A DNA stretch of 28,224 bases from Rhodospirillales bacterium 47_12_T64 (GTDB lineage: Bacteria; Pseudomonadota; Alphaproteobacteria; Kiloniellales; Kiloniellaceae): positions 2,534 through 30,757 of the forward strand of contig MABB01000107.1 in assembly GCA_002162915.1 (NCBI GenBank), read 5' to 3'. The position numbers were made by a program, and so were the translations under genes. The notes under the pieces were generated by a model. It made no database searches, had not been told where the DNA came from, and saw only the letters and a list, made by a program, of their open reading frames with translations. Below are positions 1 through 7,451 of the stretch, in pieces; the stretch's first letter is position 1; every line of letters begins with the position of its first letter.

Positions 1-573
1 GAATTGACGCGTGATATTGCGATCAAGTTTAACAATGACTTCAATGTTGACCTTTTTCCGGTGCCAGAGCCTCTGATTTTTGGTGCGGCCACCAGAATCA
101 TGTCTTTGCGTGATGGTAGTAAGAAGATGAGTAAATCTGACCCGTCTGACTACAGCCGTATCACCATGATGGATGACGCCGATACAGTTGCCAAAAAAGT
201 ACGCAAGGCAACGAGTGATCAGCACCTTATTCCCGGCGCCGAGATTTTGGATGAAAACGGTGTTCTTCCCGCCGACATCCGCAAAGATCGCCCCGAAGCT
301 TTTAACCTGCTGTCCATATATGCAGCGCTCCAGGATAAAGAACTATCCGATGTTTTGGGCGAGTTTGAAGGTAAGGGCTTTGCTGATTTCAAAAAATCAC
401 TTACCGAAGTTGCTGTTTCAAAACTGGGTCCGATGGGCGAAGAAATGAAACGCTTGATGGATGACCAGTCTTATGTGGATTCAGTTTTAAAAGACGGTGC
501 TGATCGTGCTGCGGCAATTGCTGCCCCGGTTATGAAGGAAGTATTTGATGCTGTCGGGTTCCTTCGTCCTTAA
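1..573 (+). CDS. trpS: Tryptophan--tRNA ligase, C-terminal part (partial at window start)
   Basis: The reading frame is open from base 1, so the gene starts outside the window and only about the last 190 residues are present. The enzyme charges tRNA-Trp with tryptophan using ATP (class I aminoacyl-tRNA synthetase, cytoplasmic). The signature KMSKS loop that binds ATP is visible at bases 124-138 (KKMSKSDPSD). It is followed by the helical C-terminal region typical of bacterial TrpS, including the stretch KVRKATSD. The stop at 571-573 is followed by a small hairpin and a rho-independent terminator, so the transcript appears to end here. The call is firm on motif and overall sequence; only the N-terminal HIGH-containing half is missing. 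Confidence 0.95.
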   Translation, partial: ELTRDIAIKFNNDFNVDLFPVPEPLIFGAATRIMSLRDGSKKMSKSDPSDYSRITMMDDADTVAKKVRKATSDQHLIPGAEILDENGVLPADIRKDRPEAFNLLSIYAALQDKELSDVLGEFEGKGFADFKKSLTEVAVSKLGPMGEEMKRLMDDQSYVDSVLKDGADRAAAIAAPVMKEVFDAVGFLRP

Positions 574-582
574 AGGAGGAAG

Positions 583-602
583 CCAGAATATAAATATTCT
601 GG
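583..602 (+). repeat. Perfect inverted repeat just after trpS
   Basis: An 8-bp perfect dyad, CCAGAATA (583-590) and TATTCTGG (595-602), encloses the loop TAAA and starts 9 bases after the trpS stop. No T-run follows, so it is not itself a terminator. It may protect the 3' end of the trpS mRNA upstream of the real terminator. Confidence 0.5.
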
Positions 603-621
603 TACCAACGGTGGTTATTTT

Positions 622-654
622 AAAGGCGCTTAGCTTTGATTAGGCGCCTTTTTT
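622..654 (+). terminator. Rho-independent terminator of trpS
   Basis: AAAGGCGC (622-629) pairs with GCGCCTTT (644-651); further weak pairs extend the stem inwards, and the 3' arm runs into a T-tract (649-654). This is the standard intrinsic terminator layout and lies 48 bases after the trpS stop codon. Confidence 0.85.
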
Positions 655-889
655 GATGTGCTTATGAGGGATTGTGCGGGCGCAGGTGCTTTTAAGAATG
701 ATCTAATTTTAAAAAAGTCTTAAGCAAAAAGTTGAAAAACAACAAAAAAAGACGCTACTGCCCCCTTTTCCTTTTGGGCTTAGCAGGCTAGATTCTTATA
801 CGAGTGAACAAAAATAGATTCACAAAAAGGTTTGCCACCAAAACAGGGTAGAGCCATATGCAAAACACCGACGAAAACGACTGACGGCG
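655..889. other. Intergenic region between trpS terminator and the TauE-like gene
   Basis: About 235 bases, A-rich in the middle, with no RNA gene recognised. The only candidate signal is a possible promoter at 774-802. Short frames crossing 820-1065 have no supporting features and overlap the permease start. Confidence 0.6.
774..802 (+). promoter_or_regulatory. Candidate sigma-70-type promoter for the permease operon
   Basis: TTGGGC (774-779), a 17-base spacer, and TATACG (797-802) lie about 88 bases before the permease start. The fit to TTGACA/TATAAT is partial, so this is a prediction by eye only. Confidence 0.3.
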
Positions 890-1807
890 ATGCAAGTATA
901 TCTGCCGATCGCCGAAATATCCGTAGACATCCTGCTCTTGCTCGCGATGGGAGGTGGCGTCGGTTTATTATCAGGTATATTTGGCGTCGGCGGTGGTTTT
1001 CTTATGACCCCTCTTTTGATATTTATCGGTGTACCTCCGGCTGTGGCAGTTGCCACTCAAGCTAATAATGTTATTGCCGCCTCTGTTTCAGGGGTTTTTG
1101 CGCATTGGCGCAGAGGAAATGTCGACTTTCTCATGGGCTGGATTTTGCTCATTGGCGGGTTTGTCGGCTCAACTATTGGCGTCGGACTTTTTACTTTTTT
1201 GAAAAGTCTGGGGCAAATCGATCTCGTTATTAATTTATCCTATGTCGTTTTCCTTGGAACCATCGGCTTGCTCATGATGCTGGAAGGGCTCAAGGCCGTT
1301 TTCCGCCGCCGAAGATCTGGTGGAGCCAGCCGGGGGAAATTACATGAACATAACTGGTTCCACGGGTTGCCTTTAAAAATCCGGTTCCGTAAATCACGGT
1401 TATATATTTCGGCGCTTCTTCCCCTTGGGATTGGTTTTTTTGTCGGGGTTCTCTCTGCCATCATGGGGGTTGGTGGAGGATTTATTCTTGTCCCTGCCAT
1501 GATTTATATGCTGGGCATGCCAACGGCTATGGTGATCGGGACATCCCTTTTTCAGATTATCTTTGTTGCAGCTAACGTGACTTTTCTACAGGCAGCGCAG
1601 AATCAGACCGTGGATGTTATGCTTGCTCTCTTGCTTCTGGTTGGATCTGTCCTTGGCGCGCAGCTCGGCACGCGGATTGGCGCAAAAATGCAGGGCGACT
1701 GGCTCCGGTTGTTGCTTGGTATTATGGTTGTAATGGTCTGTGGAAAGCTCTTTCTTGATTTGCTGGTGACCCCTGCTGACCTCTATTCTCTGGAGGTAAC
1801 GCAATGA
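890..1807 (+). CDS. TauE/SafE-family membrane permease (probable anion exporter)
   Basis: This 305-residue, strongly hydrophobic protein has the internal duplication typical of the TauE/SafE family (sulfite exporter / DUF81). Each half begins with a glycine-rich hairpin: GGGVGLLSGIFGVGGGFLM near residue 21 and FFVGVLSAIMGVGGGFILVP near residue 183. About eight membrane segments are likely, with a basic cytoplasmic loop (FRRRRSGG) around residue 140. Characterised members move sulfite, sulfoacetate or other organosulfur anions, but the substrate cannot be read from this sequence. The ATG at 890 has a weak upstream GACGG. The stop overlaps the next gene by four bases (ATGA), which points to translational coupling with the TIGR02186-like protein and the stress protein. 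The family call is firm; the substrate is unknown. Confidence 0.88.
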   Translation: MQVYLPIAEISVDILLLLAMGGGVGLLSGIFGVGGGFLMTPLLIFIGVPPAVAVATQANNVIAASVSGVFAHWRRGNVDFLMGWILLIGGFVGSTIGVGLFTFLKSLGQIDLVINLSYVVFLGTIGLLMMLEGLKAVFRRRRSGGASRGKLHEHNWFHGLPLKIRFRKSRLYISALLPLGIGFFVGVLSAIMGVGGGFILVPAMIYMLGMPTAMVIGTSLFQIIFVAANVTFLQAAQNQTVDVMLALLLLVGSVLGAQLGTRIGAKMQGDWLRLLLGIMVVMVCGKLFLDLLVTPADLYSLEVTQ

Positions 1808-2571
1808 GATCTGTCAAAATGCGTTTTCTCTCCAGCCTTACGCTGGTTCTGTGTGCGACACTCTTTTTGTTTGTTACAAGTCAGAAGGAAGCCGAGGCTA
1901 TTGAAGCTGATCTTTCAAGTCACCTGGTTGCAATCAGGGCTGATTTTTCAGGTGATCGAATCCAATTGTACGGTAGCATCAATACGCCAGGTGAAGTGCT
2001 TGTTGTTATGCGTGGGCCTGACACTGATTTTAAAATGTTGCGTAAAAGTCAGGTCGCCGGCATATGGATGAATACGGCGTCCATGGATTTTGAACGAGTC
2101 CCAAGCTTTTATGCGATCGCCTCTACCGGCCCCCTGGACGAAATCACATCTTCTGCGACCCGTGCTCTTAACAGTATTGGGTTTAACAATATTGGACTGG
2201 ATCTTCCGATAACCAAAGCAGCAGGCTCTCTGGCCAAGGAATGGAAAGATTCTCTGATAAGAAGCCTGATGCGCTCTGGAAATTATCAATTAGAGAGCGC
2301 TGAAGTTATTTTTCTAGGTGAGCATTTATTTAAAACCGAGTTTGAACTACCGTCCAACGTACCGACGGGTACTTACTTTGTAAGTGTCTATCATTTGCGC
2401 AATGGACAGATCATCGACGCGCGGACAACACCTCTTTCCGTTTCCAAGATTGGTATAGAAGCTGAAATTTATGACTATGCACATCTTCATGGAGCGATGT
2501 ATGGTGTCATTGCTGTTTTTATTGCACTGATATCCGGCTGGATCGGTCATCTTGCTTTCCGTAAAGGATAA
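1804..2571 (+). CDS. TIGR02186-like membrane-anchored protein of unknown function
   Basis: A 255-residue protein with an N-terminal signal sequence (hydrophobic stretch, residues 7-25, likely cut after the AEA near residue 32). A soluble domain rich in beta-strand-like sequence follows, then a single C-terminal membrane helix (about residues 230-251) ending in a short basic tail. This layout and the sequence match the alphaproteobacterial family TIGR02186, which is usually found next to a TauE/SafE permease. Its function is not known. It would sit on the periplasmic face of the inner membrane, tethered at its C-terminus. The ATG at 1804 overlaps the permease stop and has a good GGAGGT site at 1792-1797. 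A role as a partner or accessory of the permease is inferred from gene order only. Confidence 0.78.
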   Translation: MRSVKMRFLSSLTLVLCATLFLFVTSQKEAEAIEADLSSHLVAIRADFSGDRIQLYGSINTPGEVLVVMRGPDTDFKMLRKSQVAGIWMNTASMDFERVPSFYAIASTGPLDEITSSATRALNSIGFNNIGLDLPITKAAGSLAKEWKDSLIRSLMRSGNYQLESAEVIFLGEHLFKTEFELPSNVPTGTYFVSVYHLRNGQIIDARTTPLSVSKIGIEAEIYDYAHLHGAMYGVIAVFIALISGWIGHLAFRKG

Positions 2572-2575
2572 TACA

Positions 2576-3100
2576 TTGAGTGATACTGATGCGACAGATC
2601 AGATAACTGAAGAAAAGAAGTGTAGGGATCACGGGGCAAAAGATCGTATTTTTCTTGTTGTCGTCGATGATAGTGAAGAAATGCTTCAGGCAATGCGGTT
2701 TGCCTGTCGCCGGGCTTTGCACACAGGGGGCCGTGTGGCTCTGCTTTATGTTATCGAACCTGCTGAGTTTAATCATTGGGCTGCGGTTGGTGACTTGATG
2801 AAAGAAGAAGCTCGGGCGGAAGCTGAGCTACTTATGCAGAAACTGGGCGAAGACGTTCTTGAATACTCTGGTCAAATTCCCGTGCTCTATATGCGGGAAG
2901 GAGATCGTCGAGACGAATTGGTTAAGCTCGTGAACGAAGACGATCAGATCTCGATTCTGGTATTGGGCGCAAGCTCTGGATCTGGTGGTCCAGGTCCGCT
3001 GCTTACGGCCTTGATGGGAAAACATATTGGCAGATTAAGGGTTCCGATCACAGTTGTTCCAGATAATCTCGAGCCTGCTGAGATAGATGAAATCAGTTAA
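2576..3100 (+). CDS. Universal stress protein (UspA family)
   Basis: A protein of about 174 residues with one Usp domain. A first strand with an acidic end (FLVVVDDSEEM) leads into a helix, and the ATP-loop-like region LVLGASSGSGGPGPL is followed by the closing strand VPITVVP. The spacing resembles the G-2x-G-9x-G-S/T motif of ATP-binding Usp proteins but is not a clean match, so nucleotide binding is uncertain. I place the start at TTG 2576 because AAAGGA (2563-2568) lies 7 bases upstream; an in-frame TTG at 2552 lacks such a site and would overlap the previous gene. It lies four bases after the TIGR02186-like gene, so the three genes form one operon. Usp proteins act in the cytoplasm under stress; the partner here is unknown. 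Confidence 0.85.
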   Translation: MSDTDATDQITEEKKCRDHGAKDRIFLVVVDDSEEMLQAMRFACRRALHTGGRVALLYVIEPAEFNHWAAVGDLMKEEARAEAELLMQKLGEDVLEYSGQIPVLYMREGDRRDELVKLVNEDDQISILVLGASSGSGGPGPLLTALMGKHIGRLRVPITVVPDNLEPAEIDEIS

Positions 3101-3138
3101 TAAATTCATATGGATCTGTACCACTTGCGAGTTGGGGC

Positions 3139-3168
3139 TTGAATGTTCACGGCAAGATTACATATAAG
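3139..3168 (+). promoter_or_regulatory. Candidate promoter for the NifU-family gene
   Basis: TTGAAT (3139-3144), an 18-base spacer and TATAAG (3163-3168) lie 35 bases before the ATG at 3204. The hexamers are reasonable and the position is right, but the call is by eye. Confidence 0.35.
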
Positions 3169-3203
3169 AACCATACCCACTCTTAGACATAAATGAGCAA
3201 GAC

Positions 3204-3767
3204 ATGTTTATTCAAACAGAACAGACCCCTAATCCCGCTACTTTAAAGTTCCTTCCGGGATGCCCTGTATTGGATAGTGGAACCGCCTTCTTTGAAGCCA
3301 GGGAAGCTGCGAGTAATTCACCGCTTGCTCAGCGATTGTTTGATGTTGAAGGGATCACTGGAGTCTTTTTTGGTGCCGACTTTATCACGATCACCAAATC
3401 AGAAGATAAAGAGTGGTATATTCTGAAGCCCTCCATTCTTGGAACGATTATGGAACACTTCACCGCTGGTCGCCCGGTGATGGTTGATGGCGCTGAGAAC
3501 ATATCTGGTCATGCTGACGCCGCTGATGAAGATGATGATGAAATTGTTTCCCAGATCAAAGAACTCCTGGATACCCGGGTTCGCCCGGCAGTTGCCCAGG
3601 ATGGCGGCGACATCGTTTTTCACGGATTTGAAAACGGCGTTGTTTATCTTCATATGCAAGGTGCCTGTGCTGGCTGCCCAAGTTCAACAGCCACGTTGAA
3701 GATGGGGATCGAAAACATGTTGAGGCACTATATCCCGGAAGTTACTGAAGTTCGGGCGAGCGCATAA
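3204..3767 (+). CDS. NifU/Nfu-family iron-sulfur cluster protein
   Basis: A 187-residue protein with two parts. The N-terminal Nfu domain starts MFIQTEQTPNPATLKFLPG, which is highly characteristic. The C-terminal NifU-like domain carries the CxxC pair, Cys155 and Cys158 (GACAGCPSS). The two cysteines of a dimer hold a [4Fe-4S] cluster that is handed to apo-enzymes. An acidic linker (AADEDDDE, near residue 110) joins the domains. Length and layout match the Nfu proteins common in alphaproteobacteria and mitochondria. Two possible clients lie in this window: MiaB is a radical-SAM Fe-S enzyme, and Nfu-type carriers are known to serve such enzymes. The gene appears to have its own promoter and is followed after 23 bases by the glucosaminidase gene. 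Confidence 0.92.
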   Translation: MFIQTEQTPNPATLKFLPGCPVLDSGTAFFEAREAASNSPLAQRLFDVEGITGVFFGADFITITKSEDKEWYILKPSILGTIMEHFTAGRPVMVDGAENISGHADAADEDDDEIVSQIKELLDTRVRPAVAQDGGDIVFHGFENGVVYLHMQGACAGCPSSTATLKMGIENMLRHYIPEVTEVRASA

Positions 3768-3790
3768 AATCTCACTTTACTGATCCTAAA

Positions 3791-4765
3791 ATGAGTTTAA
3801 GTCCGCCTAAGACATTTCTCTCTCTTGGTGTGTTTGCTCAAGCGCTAGCTTGGGCTATGGCCGTAGTGCTGCCTGTCTTGTTGGCCTATGGCTTAATGCC
3901 GCGCGATGTTGCTCCCGATCTCGTGTCTGATCGATTGTCCACTGGACAGCCGACAGCCAGATTTTTGCCTTCAGAATCTCGGCAAGAACTCGAGCGGTTA
4001 TTTCGGGAAAACGATTATTTACTCTCGGCTGTGAGGCAGCAGAAACAAGAAGTTCCTCGCTTGTTTGTGGATGGGTTGCCTAAAGACTTAATCGAAGAGC
4101 AAAATATTCAAAGTAAAAAGAATTTGTTTATCCAAATAATTCTTCCCCTTGTTTTAAGGGTGAATGAAAAAATACTGGATGACAGAAGAAGAGTGATCTC
4201 TCTGTTGAGTAAAATGGCGGAAGATGTCGCCATTGCAAAGCATGAGATAACCTGGCTTTCTTCGCTTTCTGAAAGCTATGGATTTTCATATAACGACCCG
4301 GATAAATTACTGCTTCGTCTGGATACAATCCCTGTAAGTCTGGCACTTGCTCAATCCATTCAGGAAAGTGGTTGGGGAACGTCGAGATTTGCGCTTAATG
4401 GCAATGCTCTTTTTGGTCAAAGAACATGGTCAACTGGAAGCAAAGGGATGGTTCCAACTGCCAGAGGGGAAGAGCAGGCGTTCAAGGTTAAAAGTTTCCC
4501 CGGATTAATTGATTCAATTGAAGCCTATGTCCACAATTTGAATACGAATCGCTCGTACAAATATTTCAGGGCGCGTCGTAAGGCAATGAGAAGCGATCGC
4601 CGCCCTTTAAGTGGTTATGTCCTCACCGGGACACTTCTGGCGTATTCTGAAGAAGCAGAGAGCTATATCGCAGCTATTCAGGCGGTTATGAAATCTAACC
4701 AATTACAAGATTTTGACGGGGCAAAACTGTCCCCCATCCAGAATCGTCAGGATTTGAGCTCTTAG
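3791..4765 (+). CDS. Bax-like glucosaminidase-domain protein (membrane-anchored)
   Basis: This 324-residue protein has an N-terminal membrane anchor (about residues 12-33) and a region with helical, charged sequence. A glucosaminidase-type domain follows from about residue 170. The catalytic-region signature SLALAQSIQESGWGTSRFA includes the expected glutamate, followed by NALFGQRTW and the YVHNLNTNRSYKYFRARR motif seen in E. coli Bax and related proteins (COG2992). Such enzymes are predicted to cut beta-N-acetylglucosaminyl bonds in peptidoglycan in the periplasm; for Bax itself the physiological role is poorly known. No clear ribosome binding site precedes ATG 3791. It ends facing the deacetylase gene, with a small hairpin in the 35-base gap. 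Two envelope-polysaccharide enzymes are thus neighbours, though in opposite directions. Confidence 0.82.
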   Translation: MSLSPPKTFLSLGVFAQALAWAMAVVLPVLLAYGLMPRDVAPDLVSDRLSTGQPTARFLPSESRQELERLFRENDYLLSAVRQQKQEVPRLFVDGLPKDLIEEQNIQSKKNLFIQIILPLVLRVNEKILDDRRRVISLLSKMAEDVAIAKHEITWLSSLSESYGFSYNDPDKLLLRLDTIPVSLALAQSIQESGWGTSRFALNGNALFGQRTWSTGSKGMVPTARGEEQAFKVKSFPGLIDSIEAYVHNLNTNRSYKYFRARRKAMRSDRRPLSGYVLTGTLLAYSEEAESYIAAIQAVMKSNQLQDFDGAKLSPIQNRQDLSS

Positions 4766-4771
4766 GGCGGA

Positions 4772-4787
4772 CTGTTCCTAAGAACAG
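4772..4787. terminator. Small hairpin between convergent genes (possible bidirectional terminator)
   Basis: CTGTTC (4772-4777) and GAACAG (4782-4787) form a perfect 6-bp stem with a 4-base loop in the 35-base gap between the converging glucosaminidase and deacetylase genes. Neither side has a T-run, so termination activity is doubtful. Confidence 0.3.
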
Positions 4788-4800
4788 GCTGATTAGGGGC

Positions 4801-5868
4801 TTATTCTGGAATGTAATACTGTTGACCGAACCATCGCCAACGCCCACCCGGGCCTAACATCGTACAATTAATTCTTGCCCGTCCAGAAGTGTAGGGTGCT
4901 GAAATGCGTACCTCTACACGACCGCCGCCAAGTTGAAGAAGCGACAGCTCGTTTTGTGAGCTGTAACAATTCAAGCCACGATAAGAGCCGTCATCTCTTG
5001 TTTTGATATCTTGCGAAATTGTGAAGCCAAGGGAGGGCGGATTTGTGGTTTTATTCAGCATCAAATCCTCCGGCAAGATTGCCGAAACCGGTAGAGGAAG
5101 GCTGTTAATGGCAAGTTTGAAGCGGTCAGGAACTCCAAAGCGGTCATTAAAGGGAAAGCGAGGGAGGTGCATAATATCGGTTTGTCGTGATATCGCGCCT
5201 GAATTTTGACCAAAGGCAGCTTTGAAACCTTTTGCACGGAGAACATCGCTTAATTGTTGGCTAATTTCACCGTAGGGGTAGGCAAATAGATTGGGTTGTT
5301 TGCCAAGAGCACGCCTAAACAGTTGGTTGGCTTTGTCGATCGCTGCGGTTTGAGCTTGAGCATCAAGTTCTATGATGTGTGTATGTTGATGGGCGTGATT
5401 TCCAATATCAATCAGGGGATTTGTGGATATTTCTCTCAATTGTGACCAGGTCATGTAGTCGGGAAAATTTTGATCAACCGGAGCTGTGGAGGTGAATACC
5501 GTTACGGGTAAGTCGGCTTGCTTGAATTCTGGCCAGGCTTTTTCATAAAAAGAGAGAAAAGCATCGTCAATACTGATGCCGACAGTTCTATCGGGAAGTG
5601 TCTCGTTATTGGTGATGGCATCAACAATTTCTGACAAAGGAAGGACATTGTACGGGCCGCTTTTAAGCTCCTCGATATGAGCACGGAGTGTCTCCAGGCT
5701 TATGCTGGTCGCAGAATATTTTCTTTCATCAAACCTGTGATACATGATCACGACAGCACCATTATTGATGGATGGCTCATCTGCAAGGGGGGCAGCAAGT
5801 GAAAAGCCAATATAAAGCCAGCTCGCAATAACTGTCATGATCAATGTTGAAAGAGAATAATTGGGCAT
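4801..5868 (-). CDS. Secreted polysaccharide deacetylase (NodB-like) with C-terminal extension
   Basis: A 355-residue protein with a signal peptide (hydrophobic residues about 7-25, AAP near the cut site). A carbohydrate esterase family 4 type fold follows: VVIMYHRF at the start, SIDDAF as the metal/catalytic aspartate motif, and the metal-binding histidines in GNHAHQHTH. The usual TFDDG has become SIDDA, so the Gly is replaced by Ala, but both aspartates remain. LFAYPYGE is the later conserved motif. From about residue 265 there is an extra C-terminal part with two cysteines (LNCYSSQN, RINCTM) that I do not recognise. It probably removes acetyl groups from a periplasmic or surface glycan. 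It is the only confident minus-strand gene here. No strong ribosome binding site precedes the ATG at 5868. Confidence 0.83.
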   Translation of the reverse strand: MPNYSLSTLIMTVIASWLYIGFSLAAPLADEPSINNGAVVIMYHRFDERKYSATSISLETLRAHIEELKSGPYNVLPLSEIVDAITNNETLPDRTVGISIDDAFLSFYEKAWPEFKQADLPVTVFTSTAPVDQNFPDYMTWSQLREISTNPLIDIGNHAHQHTHIIELDAQAQTAAIDKANQLFRRALGKQPNLFAYPYGEISQQLSDVLRAKGFKAAFGQNSGAISRQTDIMHLPRFPFNDRFGVPDRFKLAINSLPLPVSAILPEDLMLNKTTNPPSLGFTISQDIKTRDDGSYRGLNCYSSQNELSLLQLGGGRVEVRISAPYTSGRARINCTMLGPGGRWRWFGQQYYIPE

Positions 5869-5897
5869 GGCTGTATCTGTTCGGTTATTTAAATTTG

Positions 5898-5924
5898 CAG
5901 TCTTCTCGCGATAAACAGTCTTCT
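5898..5924. repeat. Two 9-bp direct repeats upstream of the deacetylase gene
   Basis: CAGTCTTCT occurs at 5898-5906 and again at 5916-5924, an offset of 18 bases, 30 bases upstream of the deacetylase start codon. The placement would suit a regulator binding site for that gene; no regulator is identified. Confidence 0.4.
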
Positions 5925-5945
5925 AGCGGCAAAAGGTGCTGAAGA

Positions 5946-5968
5946 AAAGAAGCTAGCAGAGCTTCTTT
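5946..5968. repeat. 9-bp perfect hairpin in divergent region
   Basis: AAAGAAGCT (5946-5954) and AGCTTCTTT (5960-5968) form a 9-bp perfect stem around a 5-base loop. It lies upstream of both flanking genes, so it does not terminate either. It may be an operator-like dyad. Confidence 0.4.
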
Positions 5969-6071
5969 ATTGTTGAGGGTAATCGTGCAGTCATGAACAA
6001 TATTCACGGCTCAAAAATTTCTGTTCTAAAATATACGCTCCTTTACGATATTTTGCTCAGGTTTCGTCACT

Positions 6072-6100
6072 TTGTGAAAAAGTATTAGGCTCGATTATAG
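6072..6100 (+). promoter_or_regulatory. Candidate promoter for tsaB-rimI
   Basis: TTGTGA (6072-6077), a 17-base spacer and TTATAG (6095-6100) give a plausible promoter about 150 bases before tsaB. It implies a long 5' leader. Confidence 0.35.
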
Positions 6101-6253
6101 ATTAACTAACTTGCCAAAAAATCTTAGAAGGTTAATTTCGCCAAATTAAGATATTATATTTTACCAGATCCGGGCACAGGTTGTTGTGAGGATCTCTACC
6201 CCAAGGTTGGATGGGGTATTGGGGTGCTTGGGTGTTTAAAGAAGGTCGAATGA

Positions 6254-6967
6254 GTGGCAATGAAAATTTCTGATGAACCAACGTTACTAGGGCTGGATAC
6301 GGCTGGATCGTCGTGTTCTGTCGCTGTGATGAGACGTGGTGAGGTGGTCGCTGTCCGCTTGGAAGAGATGCGTCGTGGGCAATCGGAACGTCTTTTGCCA
6401 CTGGTTCATGATGTGATGGACGATGCAGGCCTGGAGCTTTTGGAGATGGACGGCTTTGTCGTTACGACAGGACCTGGCGGATTTACTGGGGTGCGTATTG
6501 GCCTAGCGGCGGCACAGGGTTTTTCGCTTGCTTGTGAAAAGCCGCTTGTCGGGGTGAGTAATTTTGAAGTTTTGGCCCGAGCCGTTCCTGCTGTTGAAAA
6601 GTCGTCTGATCAAGTGGTAACGGTTTTGATTGACGCAAAAAGAGCGGATGTTTTTGTTCAGTGCTTTAATTCAAAACTGCAGACCTATTCGGAGCCTTTC
6701 GCCGCCACGCCGGAACAAATTGTAACGCGGTTGCCCGAGGGAAAGTTATTGTTAGTTGGTGATGGTGTTGATCAGGTTACTTCAACATTGAAGGCGGCAG
6801 GTAAGGACATTCAAATTTCTGGTGCTAATCCTCGAGCAAACGCCCAGCATTTATTAAATATTGTGGTAGAGAGAAAATTATTCGAACAAGAACAAGGGCG
6901 AATAAGTCCTCTTTATCTGCGTGCTCCTGACGTGTCTTTGCCTAAAACCCGATCACCTGTTGGTTAG
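6254..6967 (+). CDS. tsaB: tRNA threonylcarbamoyladenosine biosynthesis protein TsaB
   Basis: A 237-residue ASKHA-fold protein. LLGLDTAGSSCSVAVM at the N-terminus is the phosphate-binding first strand, and TTGPGGFTGVRIGLAAAQG is the hallmark motif of TsaB (GPGSFTG/R type). TsaB is a non-catalytic partner of TsaD. With TsaE and TsaC it forms t6A at position 37 of ANN-decoding tRNAs in the cytoplasm. The start is GTG 6254 with GAAGG (6241-6245) eight bases upstream; the ATG two codons later would be too far from that site. The stop is four bases before the rimI ATG, so the pair is co-transcribed, the usual arrangement in many bacteria. Confidence 0.93.
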   Translation: MAMKISDEPTLLGLDTAGSSCSVAVMRRGEVVAVRLEEMRRGQSERLLPLVHDVMDDAGLELLEMDGFVVTTGPGGFTGVRIGLAAAQGFSLACEKPLVGVSNFEVLARAVPAVEKSSDQVVTVLIDAKRADVFVQCFNSKLQTYSEPFAATPEQIVTRLPEGKLLLVGDGVDQVTSTLKAAGKDIQISGANPRANAQHLLNIVVERKLFEQEQGRISPLYLRAPDVSLPKTRSPVG

Positions 6968-6971
6968 GGCG

Positions 6972-7451
6972 ATGTCGAAAGTCGAGCTTGAAGATGATTC
7001 TATTGTTTCTGCCGGTGTTGAACATTCTGTTGTATTAGCCGAGTTACACGCTCGCTGTTTTCCTCATTCTCCATGGGATGCAAAGTCAATCTCGCGAATA
7101 CTTGTTCAAGAGCCGTATGATTGTCTTATTTACTGTGTTGGAAGTACTCCTGTTGGCTTTGTTTTGTGGCAAAGCGTCATCGATGAAGCCGAGATTACGA
7201 CAATCTGCATTGACCCCAAGTGGAGAAGAAAAGGATATTCTCGTCTTTTGATTGTCGAGCTCTGTCGTTTTTTAAGTCAAGATCAAGTAAGTAAGCTTTT
7301 TTTGGAAGTGGCTGAAGATAATTCGCCTGCAATTAATCTTTATTTAAATGCAGGGTTTGAAAAAATAGGGTGGCGAAGAAAATATTATCAGAAAGAAGAT
7401 GGTACATTAGTTGATGCACTGGTAATGGGGCTAGATATTATAAAAACTTAA
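6972..7451 (+). CDS. rimI: Ribosomal-protein-alanine N-acetyltransferase RimI
   Basis: A 159-residue GNAT enzyme. The acetyl-CoA-binding motif is seen at TTICIDPKWRRKGYSRLLI (the R/Q-x-x-G-x-G/A motif, here RRKGYS). The C-terminal LEVAEDNSPAINLYLNAGF followed by RRKYY is typical of RimI. RimI acetylates the N-terminal alanine of ribosomal protein S18 in E. coli, and homologues can have wider substrates. I place the start at ATG 6972 because it follows the tsaB stop by four bases with TTAGGG just upstream; a longer frame begins inside tsaB. The tsaB-rimI pairing is common and supports the name. Confidence 0.88.
   Translation: MSKVELEDDSIVSAGVEHSVVLAELHARCFPHSPWDAKSISRILVQEPYDCLIYCVGSTPVGFVLWQSVIDEAEITTICIDPKWRRKGYSRLLIVELCRFLSQDQVSKLFLEVAEDNSPAINLYLNAGFEKIGWRRKYYQKEDGTLVDALVMGLDIIKT

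Larger units (their letters stand above)
5869..6253. other. 385-base AT-rich divergent intergenic region
   Basis: The region lies between the deacetylase start (minus) and tsaB (plus). It holds two direct copies of CAGTCTTCT (5898-5906 and 5916-5924), a hairpin at 5946-5968, and a candidate tsaB promoter at 6072-6100. No coding frame or known RNA gene is supported. Confidence 0.6.

Noticed and set aside
858..884. Eight-codon frame (ATG to TGA) just before the permease gene, as a leader peptide
   Set aside because: It has a start-like context but no run of regulatory codons and no attenuator after it; chance is the simplest reading.
832..1065. 77-codon plus-strand frame overlapping the permease start
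   Set aside because: It is basic, low in recognisable structure, and overlaps the conserved glycine-rich first membrane segment of the permease in another frame.
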